DNA of 7,523 nt. Origin: Hungatella sp. UBA3402 (lineage in GTDB: Bacteria > Bacillota > Clostridia > Lachnospirales > Lachnospiraceae). Every line of letters begins with the position of its first letter. The first letter of the stretch is position 1. The stretch lies in assembly GCA_002358555.1 (NCBI GenBank), contig DEPC01000010.1, forward strand, positions 1 through 7,523, read 5' to 3'. Under the pieces are notes generated by a model that saw only the letters and a program-made list of their open reading frames with translations, had not been told where the DNA came from and did not search any database. Of this stretch, positions 1 to 5,889 are shown piece by piece. The translations under genes and the position numbers were made by a program.

Positions 1-29
1 TATTTTATAATCAAGTATATAAATCGGGA

Positions 30-57
30 TTTGCAAGGAAAAGCAGAGTCTTATAAT
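30..57 (+). promoter_or_regulatory. Candidate sigma-A promoter for the two-component operon
   Basis: The -35-like TTTGCA (30-35) is separated by 16 bases from a perfect -10 TATAAT (52-57). Transcription would begin near base 64 and leave a leader of about 110 bases before the response-regulator start. The -10 is exact but the -35 matches only four of six positions. A second TATAAT at 6-11 has its -35 region outside the window, so the operon could also be read from there or from an upstream gene. Confidence 0.4.
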
Positions 58-172
58 AAGGAGTGAGAATCCAATTTGTTCCCATATTATTCCCTTTTAC
101 AATTTTATAAAGAGTAGCAGGTATAGCTAACTATTGACCTATAAACGATAAAGAAAAAAAGAAGGTGAAATC

Positions 173-889
173 ATGCTATCAATCGCAGTTTGCGATGATG
201 AGCTTCTGGAATGTTTAAGCATCTCGGCAAGAATTCAGACATTTATGGAAGAATTGAAGATGCCTTGTAATATTGAGCAGTTTCGCAGCGGAAAAGAGCT
301 TCTTAAAGCTCTGGGACGGTTTGACCTTATCTTCTTAGATATTCTCATGGATGGAATGGATGGCATGGAAACCGCCAAGAAATGTCGAGAGCTTGCGTTT
401 GAAAAGCCCTTAGTTTTTCTATCTTCTAGCCGTAACTATGTATTCGAGGCTTATGATGTGGAGGCATTTCACTATCTAGTAAAGCCTGTAGCTGATGAAA
501 AGTTAAAGAATGTTTTAAAACGGGTTTTAGAGAAAGAACGGCGTATTTCGCAAGACTACCTTGTAGTAAGCAGAGAACGACAAAAAAGAAAAATTTTTTT
601 AGATGAGGTCCAATATTTTGAGATTAAAGGCAGGCAGATTGATATCCATGAAAAAGATGAAATCTTTACCTATTATGAGCAGATAGGAACTTTAGAAAAG
701 CAGTTACAGGGCAAGGGGTTTTTTCGATGTCATAAAAGCTATTTGCTGAATTTAAAGCATGTAGAGGTTTATAATCGACAAGAGGCAATTCTTGATAATG
801 GAGAACGAATTATGATTGCTAAACGAAGATATGAGAAATTCTGTCAGGAAATCCTCTCATATATGAGGAAGAATGGGGGAATCTTATGA
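173..889 (+). CDS. LytTR-family response regulator (AgrA/VirR type)
   Basis: This is a cytoplasmic DNA-binding response regulator, partner of the histidine kinase that overlaps its 3' end. Residues 1-120 form a receiver domain: acidic pair Asp8-Asp9, phospho-acceptor Asp56 in the strand IFLDILMD, Ser84-86 at the switch position and conserved Lys104 in YLVKP. Residues about 130-235 form a LytTR DNA-binding domain, with the typical block FFRCHKSYLLNL (183-194) and a C-terminal IAKRRYEKF segment. At 238 residues it has the usual length of an AgrA-type regulator and appears complete. The ATG is preceded by GAAGGTG five bases upstream, which supports this start. Known relatives control peptide quorum sensing, bacteriocins, virulence or autolysis; the target genes here cannot be read from the sequence. 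The family assignment is firm; the regulated pathway is unknown. Confidence 0.95.
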   Translation: MLSIAVCDDELLECLSISARIQTFMEELKMPCNIEQFRSGKELLKALGRFDLIFLDILMDGMDGMETAKKCRELAFEKPLVFLSSSRNYVFEAYDVEAFHYLVKPVADEKLKNVLKRVLEKERRISQDYLVVSRERQKRKIFLDEVQYFEIKGRQIDIHEKDEIFTYYEQIGTLEKQLQGKGFFRCHKSYLLNLKHVEVYNRQEAILDNGERIMIAKRRYEKFCQEILSYMRKNGGIL

Positions 890-2277
890 ACATGACAGCA
901 GATAGTTGGGATATTTTTTTATCTCTAATGAGTTATCTGGGATATATCTGGTGTGCCTCTCGTTTTTTAAAAAAACATTTACAGGCAAATATATCAGAAG
1001 AAGGAGTCTTTTGTGGACTTCTTTTTTGTGGTTATGGAACTATCAATCTATTTTTAAAAAGGAGCAGTATTCCCTATATTTTTTATGCTGTATGTCACCA
1101 TATATTGCTTGTGGTTGTAGTTATGACAGTATTTCGAGGAGAGAAAGAGAAAAAATTATTGGTGGCAGTGATTTTGGAGGCTATGACCAGTCTAATATGG
1201 AATTTCAGTGAGTCTTTTTTATCTTGTATAGGACTATTCCTTGTCCATACCCAACAGATGAATTCTCTAGGAGTATGCACTGGCAGAATTATCATGCTTA
1301 TGACTTATGTGGCCGGAATAATCTCTATAAATGTATTATCAAAACCTCTTAGCCCTGTTTTTAGCGATAAAAGAAAAAAATGGTATCTTTATCTGACAAT
1401 TCCCCTTATATGTATCATTCTTATAACAGATTTAGCTAACTGGGCAGCCAGCAATGGTATTATGGTACAAGATTGGGAAAACTATGGACTGTATGAAAAT
1501 CAACTGTTTAGTCATAGTGCTATGTGTATATTTACTGGCTTAGCTATAACAGCAGCAGGATTTCTTGTGTTTGGAATGGACAGGATTGACAGAGAAGAAA
1601 GGTCTAGAGAGCAGTATCAATCTCAGGTGATGTATTACCAAATGATGGAAGAACAATACAGTCAAATGGAACGTCTTAGGCATGATATGAAAAATCATAT
1701 GATTGCTATGGAAAGCCTAGTGCAAAACAAACAATGGAAGCAGGCAAACAGTTATTTAAAGGAGATGGAAACAATAGGATGTGTCGCACAAGGAGATGAG
1801 GTTACTGGAAGTCTAGTTATGGATGCCCTTCTTTATCACAAAAGACATCAGGCTGCAGAATGGGGAATTCATTGGCAATGTGATGCAAAGCTGCCTAAAG
1901 ATTCTCCAGTAAAAGAGATAGACCTATGTATTATAATGGGAAATATTTTAGACAATGCAATAGAAGCCTGCTGTCGCATACAAGAACTAAATTCTCAAAA
2001 TCGCAAAGACAAAGAGAATCTATTTATTAAGGTGCATATAGGAACAATAAAAAAATGTCTTTTTATGGAGGTACAAAACAGCACAGATTTGCAAGACAAA
2101 GATGAAACCTGTAGGAGTAGGAAGGATAATCCAAGCAAACATGGGGTGGGATTAGCAAATATTAAGGCAGCCGTTGCCAATTATAATGGAGTAATACATA
2201 TGGAAGTAGAAAAAGGTGTTTTTACCATATCAATTCTAGTGCCAATGTATCATGAAGATTTTTCCAATACTCTCTAG
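886..2277 (+). CDS. GHKL sensor histidine kinase (AgrC-like)
   Basis: This is an integral-membrane sensor kinase expected to phosphorylate the LytTR regulator. The start overlaps the regulator's stop (ATGA), with GGGGGA five bases upstream, so the two are probably translationally coupled; a second ATG two codons later is also possible. Residues 1-230 hold about six hydrophobic segments (roughly 8-28, 40-57, 65-83, 90-120, 134-150, 168-185, 210-230) with little extracytoplasmic domain, as in AgrC-type peptide receptors. A charged linker (232-262) leads to the phospho-acceptor box LRHDMKNH (264-271, His266). The ATPase domain has the N box GNILDNAIEAC (352-362) and the G box HGVGLANI (419-426). 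No separate DxGxG box is evident, which is usual for this subfamily. Length is 463 residues, typical of the family. The ligand is unknown; cyclic or linear peptides are the precedent. Confidence 0.93.
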   Translation: MNMTADSWDIFLSLMSYLGYIWCASRFLKKHLQANISEEGVFCGLLFCGYGTINLFLKRSSIPYIFYAVCHHILLVVVVMTVFRGEKEKKLLVAVILEAMTSLIWNFSESFLSCIGLFLVHTQQMNSLGVCTGRIIMLMTYVAGIISINVLSKPLSPVFSDKRKKWYLYLTIPLICIILITDLANWAASNGIMVQDWENYGLYENQLFSHSAMCIFTGLAITAAGFLVFGMDRIDREERSREQYQSQVMYYQMMEEQYSQMERLRHDMKNHMIAMESLVQNKQWKQANSYLKEMETIGCVAQGDEVTGSLVMDALLYHKRHQAAEWGIHWQCDAKLPKDSPVKEIDLCIIMGNILDNAIEACCRIQELNSQNRKDKENLFIKVHIGTIKKCLFMEVQNSTDLQDKDETCRSRKDNPSKHGVGLANIKAAVANYNGVIHMEVEKGVFTISILVPMYHEDFSNTL

Positions 2278-2321
2278 AGCTCCAAGCCCACAAGTCTCAT
2301 TTCTAGCTGGATGGAGCACTA
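2275..2321 (+). other. Imperfect hairpin overlapping the kinase stop codon
   Basis: TAGAGCTCCA (2275-2284, starting with the stop codon) can pair with TGGAGCACTA (2312-2321) at nine of ten positions across a 27-base loop. There is no U-rich tail, so it is not a convincing intrinsic terminator. It could be a transcript-end structure or chance. Confidence 0.3.
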
Positions 2322-2361
2322 ACCACATATAACATCAAAAAAGCCGTTTGTTTCATTGTTC

Positions 2362-2388
2362 TAATATTTGTTTGACTGATGCCGAAGC
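2362..2388 (+). promoter_or_regulatory. Candidate sigma-28/SigD (flagellar-type) promoter
   Basis: TAATATTT (2362-2369), exactly 11 bases, then GCCGAAGC (2381-2388). The known sigma-28 consensus is TAAAGTTT-N11-GCCGATAA; the match is six of eight in the -35 and the core GCCGA in the -10, at the exact spacing. Transcription would start near 2397, about 58 bases before the charged-protein gene. An overlapping sigma-A reading, TTGTTT (2368-2373), 16 bases, TATATT (2390-2395), is also possible and cannot be excluded. Confidence 0.45.
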
Positions 2389-2454
2389 TTATATTTAGAA
2401 GGCGAAAAATACTTCTTTGAAAAAAAGATATATTCAAGCAAAGGAGGCTTAAGT

Positions 2455-2937
2455 ATGAATGCAAAGACAATGGAAGGATTAGCCGGAGCAAGTACGAGTA
2501 TCCGTATGGTATCTACTCCTATGAATGTGGCGAAGGAGGCAGAACGTAAAGGTGATACGGACAAAATGCAACGGGCTTTGGGCTATGCAGCTCAACTGAC
2601 AAATCAGGCAGAAGAGTATAGCGAAAAAACTAGTCAAGGTATGAAACTGGAAGCAGAAGAATCAAAAGAGCAAGAAAAATTGAGACAGGAAAATCTTGAC
2701 AAGGCAAGAAAAGAAAAACGAGAAGAACAGGAAAAACAAGTCAAGGAGAGTATAGCAAAGCAGGAAGGTATTCCATCTGATTCTGTAGAGATTAGTGAAG
2801 AAGGAAAGCACATAGCAAACATAGAAGGAGAGATATCTTCAAATCCTATAGATAATACACAAGATGTCACCTATAGCAAATCAGGGGAAGCTGTAGATGT
2901 CGTACAAACAGGAGAAGCTGTAAATATAAGTATATAA
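2455..2937 (+). CDS. Highly charged small protein of unknown function
   Basis: I do not recognise a named family. The 160-residue product has no signal peptide, membrane segment or cysteine. Residues 1-60 are a mixed polar helix-like region (IRMVSTPMNVAKEAERKGD, 16-34, then an Ala/Gln-rich stretch). Residues 60-104 are almost entirely Lys, Glu, Gln and Arg and are likely a long helix or coiled coil. After a short hinge comes SVEISEEGKHIA (110-121), a phrase seen in many small Firmicute proteins, some linked to flagellar or motility regulons. The tail holds two tandem nine-residue units, SGEAVDVVQ and TGEAVNISI (143-160). The start is well supported by AAGGAGG (2441-2447) seven bases upstream. 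It is monocistronic: a candidate flagellar-type promoter precedes it and a terminator follows. A motility-linked role is only an inference from that promoter. Confidence 0.85.
   Translation: MNAKTMEGLAGASTSIRMVSTPMNVAKEAERKGDTDKMQRALGYAAQLTNQAEEYSEKTSQGMKLEAEESKEQEKLRQENLDKARKEKREEQEKQVKESIAKQEGIPSDSVEISEEGKHIANIEGEISSNPIDNTQDVTYSKSGEAVDVVQTGEAVNISI
2882..2925 (+). repeat. Tandem 27-bp duplication at the 3' end of the charged-protein gene
   Basis: CAGGGGAAGCTGTAGAT (2882-2898) and CAGGAGAAGCTGTAAAT (2909-2925) agree at 15 of 17 bases and are offset by 27 bases, which is nine codons. They encode the two GEAV-containing units that end the protein. The repeat keeps frame and looks like a local duplication. 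Confidence 0.7.
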
Positions 2938-3008
2938 GAAAAGTTCTGGATTGCTTTTAGGACTGAAATAATCCTACATTTATTTGTTAATAGAATCATA
3001 ATGATATT

Positions 3009-3050
3009 GGCCAGGAATAAAACTATTTCTGGCTGATTCTTTTACTTTAT
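3009..3050 (+). terminator. Rho-independent terminator after the charged-protein gene
   Basis: GGCCAGGAATA (3009-3019) pairs with TATTTCTGGCT (3024-3034) over 11 positions, two of them G-U pairs, around the tetraloop AAAC. A T-rich tail (GATTCTTTTACTTTAT, 3035-3050) follows. It lies about 70 bases beyond the stop codon and separates this gene from the PEBP unit. Confidence 0.85.
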
Positions 3051-3071
3051 AGGAAATTTTAAGAATTAAGT

Positions 3072-3101
3072 TAAACATAGTTAAAGAAGATATGTTATAA
3101 T
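3072..3101 (+). promoter_or_regulatory. Sigma-A promoter (extended -10) for the PEBP-GNAT unit
   Basis: A perfect -10 TATAAT (3096-3101) is preceded by TG at 3093-3094, giving an extended -10 element. The -35 is weak: TAAACA (3072-3077) at an 18-base spacing matches four of six. Transcription would start near 3108, immediately after the preceding terminator, leaving a leader of about 114 bases. Confidence 0.6.
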
Positions 3102-3140
3102 ATTTTCTACTTAATGATATAGTTTGTTACAAAAGTTACC

Positions 3141-3179
3141 TGCCACTCCATAGTGACTAATCTGTACAGTCATTTGGCA
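3141..3179 (+). other. Foldable leader hairpin upstream of the PEBP gene
   Basis: Within the predicted leader, TGCCA (3141-3145) can pair with TGGCA (3175-3179), and AGTGACT (3152-3158) with AGTCATT (3168-3174, one G-U pair). This gives a 12-bp stem with a six-base bulge on one side and a nine-base loop. It matches no riboswitch I know and has no T-tract after it. It could be a regulatory or stabilising leader structure, a protein-binding operator, or chance. Confidence 0.35.
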
Positions 3180-3221
3180 AAAACATGGATTTGATAGAGA
3201 AAGCATGATGAGGGGAAAAAT

Positions 3222-3722
3222 ATGGAGAGTTATATTTTGGAGTTTACCTGTACAGGAATTGAAAATGGGGGGACATTTCCCATTAAGAATACTGGATATG
3301 GGGAAGATGATTCTCCTGAATTTGTCCTCCACAATCTCTCCGACAAAGCAAAAACTTTGGCTATTACTCTAGAGGATTTAAGCCACCCAATCAAAGGCTT
3401 TACTCATTGGCTTATCTGGAATATTCCAGCTGAGATAAGAATTCCAGAAGGAATTGTTGCTGGAAAAACAGTGGGAAAACCAAAAGAGGCAAAACAGGGA
3501 ATTGCCTATGGGTTTCACCGTTATGCAGGACCAAAACCTCCAAAGGGTAAAACCCATAAGTATTGTTTTACTATCTATGTATTGGACTGTTCGTTTGATT
3601 TGGGGACAAATTGTCTGAAACATGGATTCTTAAAAAAAGCTAGGGGACATATTTTACAAAAAGGAAGTCTTGTAGCAGAGTTTGAAGGGAAAAAAGAAGG
3701 AAGAAAAACTCATGGAATATAA
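3222..3722 (+). CDS. PEBP family protein, YbhB/YbcL type
   Basis: A bacterial homologue of the phosphatidylethanolamine-binding protein (Raf-kinase inhibitor) fold, 166 residues, normal length for the family and probably cytoplasmic because no signal peptide is seen. Family landmarks occur in order: GEDDSPEF (27-34), the first pocket segment LEDLSHPIKGFTHWLIWNIP (50-69, with His62), and the second signature GPKPPKGKTHKYCFTIYVLD (103-122, with His112). The C-terminal helix block (HGFLKKARGHILQKGSLVAEF) is also typical. AGGGG six bases before the ATG supports the start. The coding end overlaps the GNAT gene by 11 bases. Bacterial members have no settled biochemical role; binding of a small anionic ligand in the pocket is the usual suggestion. 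The family is certain, the function unknown. Confidence 0.93.
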   Translation: MESYILEFTCTGIENGGTFPIKNTGYGEDDSPEFVLHNLSDKAKTLAITLEDLSHPIKGFTHWLIWNIPAEIRIPEGIVAGKTVGKPKEAKQGIAYGFHRYAGPKPPKGKTHKYCFTIYVLDCSFDLGTNCLKHGFLKKARGHILQKGSLVAEFEGKKEGRKTHGI

Positions 3723-4173
3723 CATTATCCGATTAGTCGATATGCCTGAATGGAAAGAAAATATGGCCAGGTGGTTTCATGAAAAGTGGGGGATTCCTTT
3801 GGCCGCTTATCTGGATAGCATGGACGAATGCTTGATGAAAAAAGGAGCTGTTCCTCAATGGTACATAGCCATAGAAAATTCTCAGATTATCGGAGGGATG
3901 GGAGTAATTGAAAATGATTTTCATGACAGAAAAGATCTTTCTCCCAATGTATGTGCAGTGTATACAGAGGAAAACAAGAGATGCCAAGGAATAGCAGGTT
4001 CATTATTAGATTTTGTGTGTGATGATATGAAAAGTCAGGAAATCCGTACCCTATATCTGGTGACAGACCATACTTCTTTTTATGATCGCTATGGATGGGA
4101 ATTTCTGTGTATGGTACAAGGAGATGGAGAGCCAGATATGACAAGGATGTATGTCCATAGGTTAATTGAATGA
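3712..4173 (+). CDS. GNAT family N-acetyltransferase
   Basis: A 153-residue cytoplasmic acetyltransferase predicted to move an acetyl group from acetyl-CoA to an amine; the acceptor is unknown. Strands typical of the fold are visible at WYIAIENSQIIGGMGVIEN (50-68). The acetyl-CoA pyrophosphate-binding motif A is RCQGIAGSLL (90-99, the R-x-x-G-x-A pattern), and the C-terminal signature YLVTDHTSFYDRYGWEFL (115-132) carries the usual Tyr of the family. An in-frame ATG at 3682 would add ten Lys/Glu-rich residues, but the start at 3712 is preferred because AGGAAG lies eight bases upstream and the protein then begins MEYNIIRL, as GNAT proteins do. The 11-base overlap with the PEBP gene implies co-transcription and coupled translation. 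Related enzymes include antibiotic, polyamine and protein acetyltransferases; nothing here picks one. Confidence 0.92.
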   Translation: MEYNIIRLVDMPEWKENMARWFHEKWGIPLAAYLDSMDECLMKKGAVPQWYIAIENSQIIGGMGVIENDFHDRKDLSPNVCAVYTEENKRCQGIAGSLLDFVCDDMKSQEIRTLYLVTDHTSFYDRYGWEFLCMVQGDGEPDMTRMYVHRLIE

Positions 4174-4199
4174 TGCCATGTTTCATTGGGCAAGATAAT

Positions 4200-4216
4200 G
4201 GCAGATGTTCTCTGCC
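4200..4216 (+). other. Short perfect hairpin after the GNAT gene
   Basis: GGCAGA (4200-4205), loop TGTTC, TCTGCC (4211-4216): a six-bp GC-containing stem 27 bases beyond the GNAT stop. A competing TGGGCA/TGCCCA pairing (4187-4192 with 4213-4218) also exists. No T-tract follows, so termination here is doubtful, and transcription may continue into the next two genes. Confidence 0.35.
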
Positions 4217-4258
4217 CATTGATGTATAGACAGAAATTCTGAATAAGCAAGAGATGAA

Positions 4259-4275
4259 AATACAGGTACTGTATT
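4259..4275. promoter_or_regulatory. Perfect 17-bp palindrome just before the DUF6881-like gene
   Basis: AATACAG-GTA-CTGTATT is an exact inverted repeat (7-3-7) that ends nine bases before the ATG. Its right arm runs into TATTAT/TATAAG (4272-4280), a possible -10 element. It could be a repressor operator or a small hairpin near the start codon. The TACAG...CTGTA half-sites recall winged-helix repressor operators in general, but I cannot name the regulator. Confidence 0.4.
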
Positions 4276-4284
4276 ATAAGAGAG

Positions 4285-4590
4285 ATGGAATATATAAAAT
4301 TATATTGGGAGCATGAGCTAGACAATGAGCCTATAATAATCCTTTATGAGATAAATCTAGAGAATGATAGATTAGCTCTTAGGTCTATAGATATTTTTGC
4401 AAATAGAAAAACCCGAAATATAGATAACCTTTATGAAGAAGCTATAGAGATTGTATCCATTCCCACAATAGAAGAATTTCATGATCAGACATGGGGGGAA
4501 AGGCTCTATACAATGCTAATTAGTAAAGAAGAATTTGAAACCATATGGAATGAGCATTTTTATTCTAGAAGTTGTAACCCATATCTATAG
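4285..4590 (+). CDS. Small hypothetical protein, DUF6881-like
   Basis: The 101-residue acidic product starts MEYIKLYWEHELDNEPIIILYEI and then RSIDIFANRKTRN. That pattern of an opening beta strand, a DEPI-type turn and an 'R-x-I-[DE]-I-F' strand resembles the DUF6881 group of small bacterial proteins, judged by eye. No function is established that I can state. No signal peptide or membrane segment is present. The C-terminal half (FHDQTWGERLYTMLISKEEFETIW, split here as 65-78 and 79-88) is amphipathic and helical. The frame is closed by a stop 30 bases upstream, so ATG 4285 is the only sensible ATG, yet no proper Shine-Dalgarno is present: only AAGAGAG abutting the start. Expression may be weak, regulated by the palindrome just upstream, or driven by a leaderless transcript. 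It could share a transcript with the DUF503 gene 45 bases downstream. Confidence 0.75.
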   Translation: MEYIKLYWEHELDNEPIIILYEINLENDRLALRSIDIFANRKTRNIDNLYEEAIEIVSIPTIEEFHDQTWGERLYTMLISKEEFETIWNEHFYSRSCNPYL

Positions 4591-4635
4591 AAAGCCGTTT
4601 TGAGATACATCATAACTATTTTGGGGAGGTTATAT

Positions 4636-4920
4636 ATGATAAAAATTGCTGTTTTAACTATAAAATTGTATGCCCCTTGGGTACATTCCTTGAAAGAAAA
4701 ACGCATGGTAGTCAAAAGCCTGATGTCAAAGATACGAAATAAGTTTCAGATATCAGTTGCCGAGGTGCAAGACCAAGATATTCATCAGTCTATTGTCATC
4801 GGGATAGTATCCATTGTGCCTCATAATGCTCAGGCAGACAGCCTGATGGATGAAATTATAAATTTTGTGGAACAAAATACAGAAGCCGAAATTATAGATG
4901 AAGAAAGGGAAATTCGGTAA
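4636..4920 (+). CDS. DUF503 family protein (YlxP-like)
   Basis: A 94-residue protein of the DUF503 family. The family hallmarks are clear: the opening strand MIKIAVLTIKL, the signature VHSLKEKRMVVKSLMSKIRN (16-35), the following strand FQISVAEVQDQD (37-48) and the acidic C-terminal strand AEIIDEEREI (84-93). ATG 4636 is chosen over an in-frame ATG at 4600 because GGGGAGG (4623-4629) sits six bases before it and family members start at this residue. In Bacillus the homologue ylxP lies in the nusA-infB-rbfA translation cluster; here it stands alone between a DUF6881-like gene and a convergent regulator. The biochemical role is not known. No terminator is visible in the 43 bases before the convergent AraC-type gene ends. 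Confidence 0.9.
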   Translation: MIKIAVLTIKLYAPWVHSLKEKRMVVKSLMSKIRNKFQISVAEVQDQDIHQSIVIGIVSIVPHNAQADSLMDEIINFVEQNTEAEIIDEEREIR

Positions 4921-4963
4921 AATGCTATTGTAGTGCCATAAAGTGTATTCTAACTCTGCTTAC

Positions 4964-5821
4964 CTAATTTCCATTCTTCATAAACTCACTGGGCTTTCTG
5001 CCAAATTCTCTTTTAAAAGCTTTCAAAAAATTAGAGTAATCATTAAAGCCACATTCTGTATAGGTTTCCGTCACGGTTTTTCCACACATCAGCATATTTC
5101 TGGCGATAGTCAAGCGTTTTTTCATAATGAATTGGTATAAAGAAAGTCCAGTAACTTGTTTAAATTGGTGGCTCAAATAATATTTGCTTAGATAAAATTG
5201 ATTAGCTAGATGTTCTAGGTTTAGGTCTTCATTGAGATGATTATTGATATATGCCACAATCTCGTTAATCTGTTTATTTTCTGTTACATCATGAAATGCA
5301 GAATCAGAGATTTCATAATAAGCACGGCTGAGTAAGACTAGAATCTCCATGATGGAGGCATAAGCTATAACTCGATTTCCAAGCTTGTAGTTAGTTCGTT
5401 CCCTTTCAATCGTATGACAGGCGGACTGAATTTTTTGCATCTGAATTTCATTAGGCCGGAACAATCGGTAATTTCGGTTAGCAGCATCCTGAAAACAGGC
5501 CGTTAAATCTTCACCAATATCTCTCAAACCGTTGAAAAAACTGTCATTGAGCCATATGATGATTCGCTCATATGGATACCCAGATGGGGCAATCTCTGGA
5601 CGATGGATATCACTATTGTTAGTCAGCAAGATATCACCAGAACGAAGCTTATAGGTTCGTCCTTCTATAATATAGTTTACATCTCCAGAAATGAAAATAT
5701 AAATTTCATAAAAAGAATGCTGATGAAAATCAATGGTAATAGGGGTATGGTTGAGATAGTGATGGTATTCGTAAAAACGCTCGGTCATAATCTGACGGTG
5801 AGTGAATTCGTCTATATACAT
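4964..5821 (-). CDS. AraC-family transcriptional regulator with N-terminal cupin domain
   Basis: A 285-residue DNA-binding regulator. Residues about 25-95 form a cupin-like sensing domain: FHQHSFYEIYIFISG (32-46, with His33, His35 and Glu39), then SGDILLTNNSDIHRPE (61-76). Residues about 183-281 are the paired helix-turn-helix domain: LEHLANQFYLSKYYLSHQFK (202-221) and the family signature CGFNDYSNFLKAFKREFGRKP (257-277, given as CGFNDYSNFLKAF then KREFGRKP). A TTG at 5872 would add 17 residues in frame, but the strong promoter at 5861-5889 would initiate near 5854, downstream of it, so ATG 5821 is chosen; its ribosome site is poor (GGGGA 13 bases upstream, AGAAG adjacent). It is divergent from the TRAP operon, the usual arrangement for a regulator of that transporter. 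The ligand is unknown, probably the transported acid or sugar acid. Confidence 0.93.
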   Translation of the reverse strand: MYIDEFTHRQIMTERFYEYHHYLNHTPITIDFHQHSFYEIYIFISGDVNYIIEGRTYKLRSGDILLTNNSDIHRPEIAPSGYPYERIIIWLNDSFFNGLRDIGEDLTACFQDAANRNYRLFRPNEIQMQKIQSACHTIERERTNYKLGNRVIAYASIMEILVLLSRAYYEISDSAFHDVTENKQINEIVAYINNHLNEDLNLEHLANQFYLSKYYLSHQFKQVTGLSLYQFIMKKRLTIARNMLMCGKTVTETYTECGFNDYSNFLKAFKREFGRKPSEFMKNGN

Positions 5822-5860
5822 ACTTCTATAAAAATCCCCTTTTCTTTTGATGATATTTGC

Positions 5861-5889
5861 ATTATACAGCAATATTTACCATATTTCAA
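5861..5889 (-). promoter_or_regulatory. Near-consensus sigma-A promoter for the AraC-type regulator
   Basis: Read on the minus strand, TTGAAA (5889-5884), exactly 17 bases, then a perfect TATAAT (5866-5861). Transcription should begin near 5854, leaving a leader of about 33 bases before ATG 5821. This is the best promoter in the window and decides against the upstream TTG start. Confidence 0.75.

Noticed and set aside
58..129. AAGGAG (58-63) followed by short hydrophobic frames that might be a signal peptide gene for the two-component system
   Set aside because: Possible starts are GTG overlapping the ribosome site, TTG or ATT only; the peptides are 13-19 residues and lack the features of an AgrD precursor, and the best promoter would start after the AAGGAG.
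128..151. AACGATAA before the LytTR gene as a second sigma-28 -10 element
   Set aside because: No TAAA-like -35 occurs at the required spacing.
124..152. GTT-containing half-sites on the minus strand before the LytTR gene, as an autoregulatory LytTR site
   Set aside because: The two GTT cores are 15 bases apart, not the roughly 21-22 expected for paired LytTR repeats, and the flanks match poorly.
3185..3208. A seven-codon frame in the PEBP leader as a leader peptide
   Set aside because: It has no ribosome site and no run of regulatory codons.
3887..4219. A 110-codon minus-strand open frame opposite the GNAT gene
   Set aside because: It lies wholly across a well-supported GNAT coding region, has no ribosome site, and its product resembles no family.
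4921..4963. A bidirectional terminator between the convergent DUF503 and AraC genes
   Set aside because: No stable hairpin or T-tract can be found in these 43 bases.
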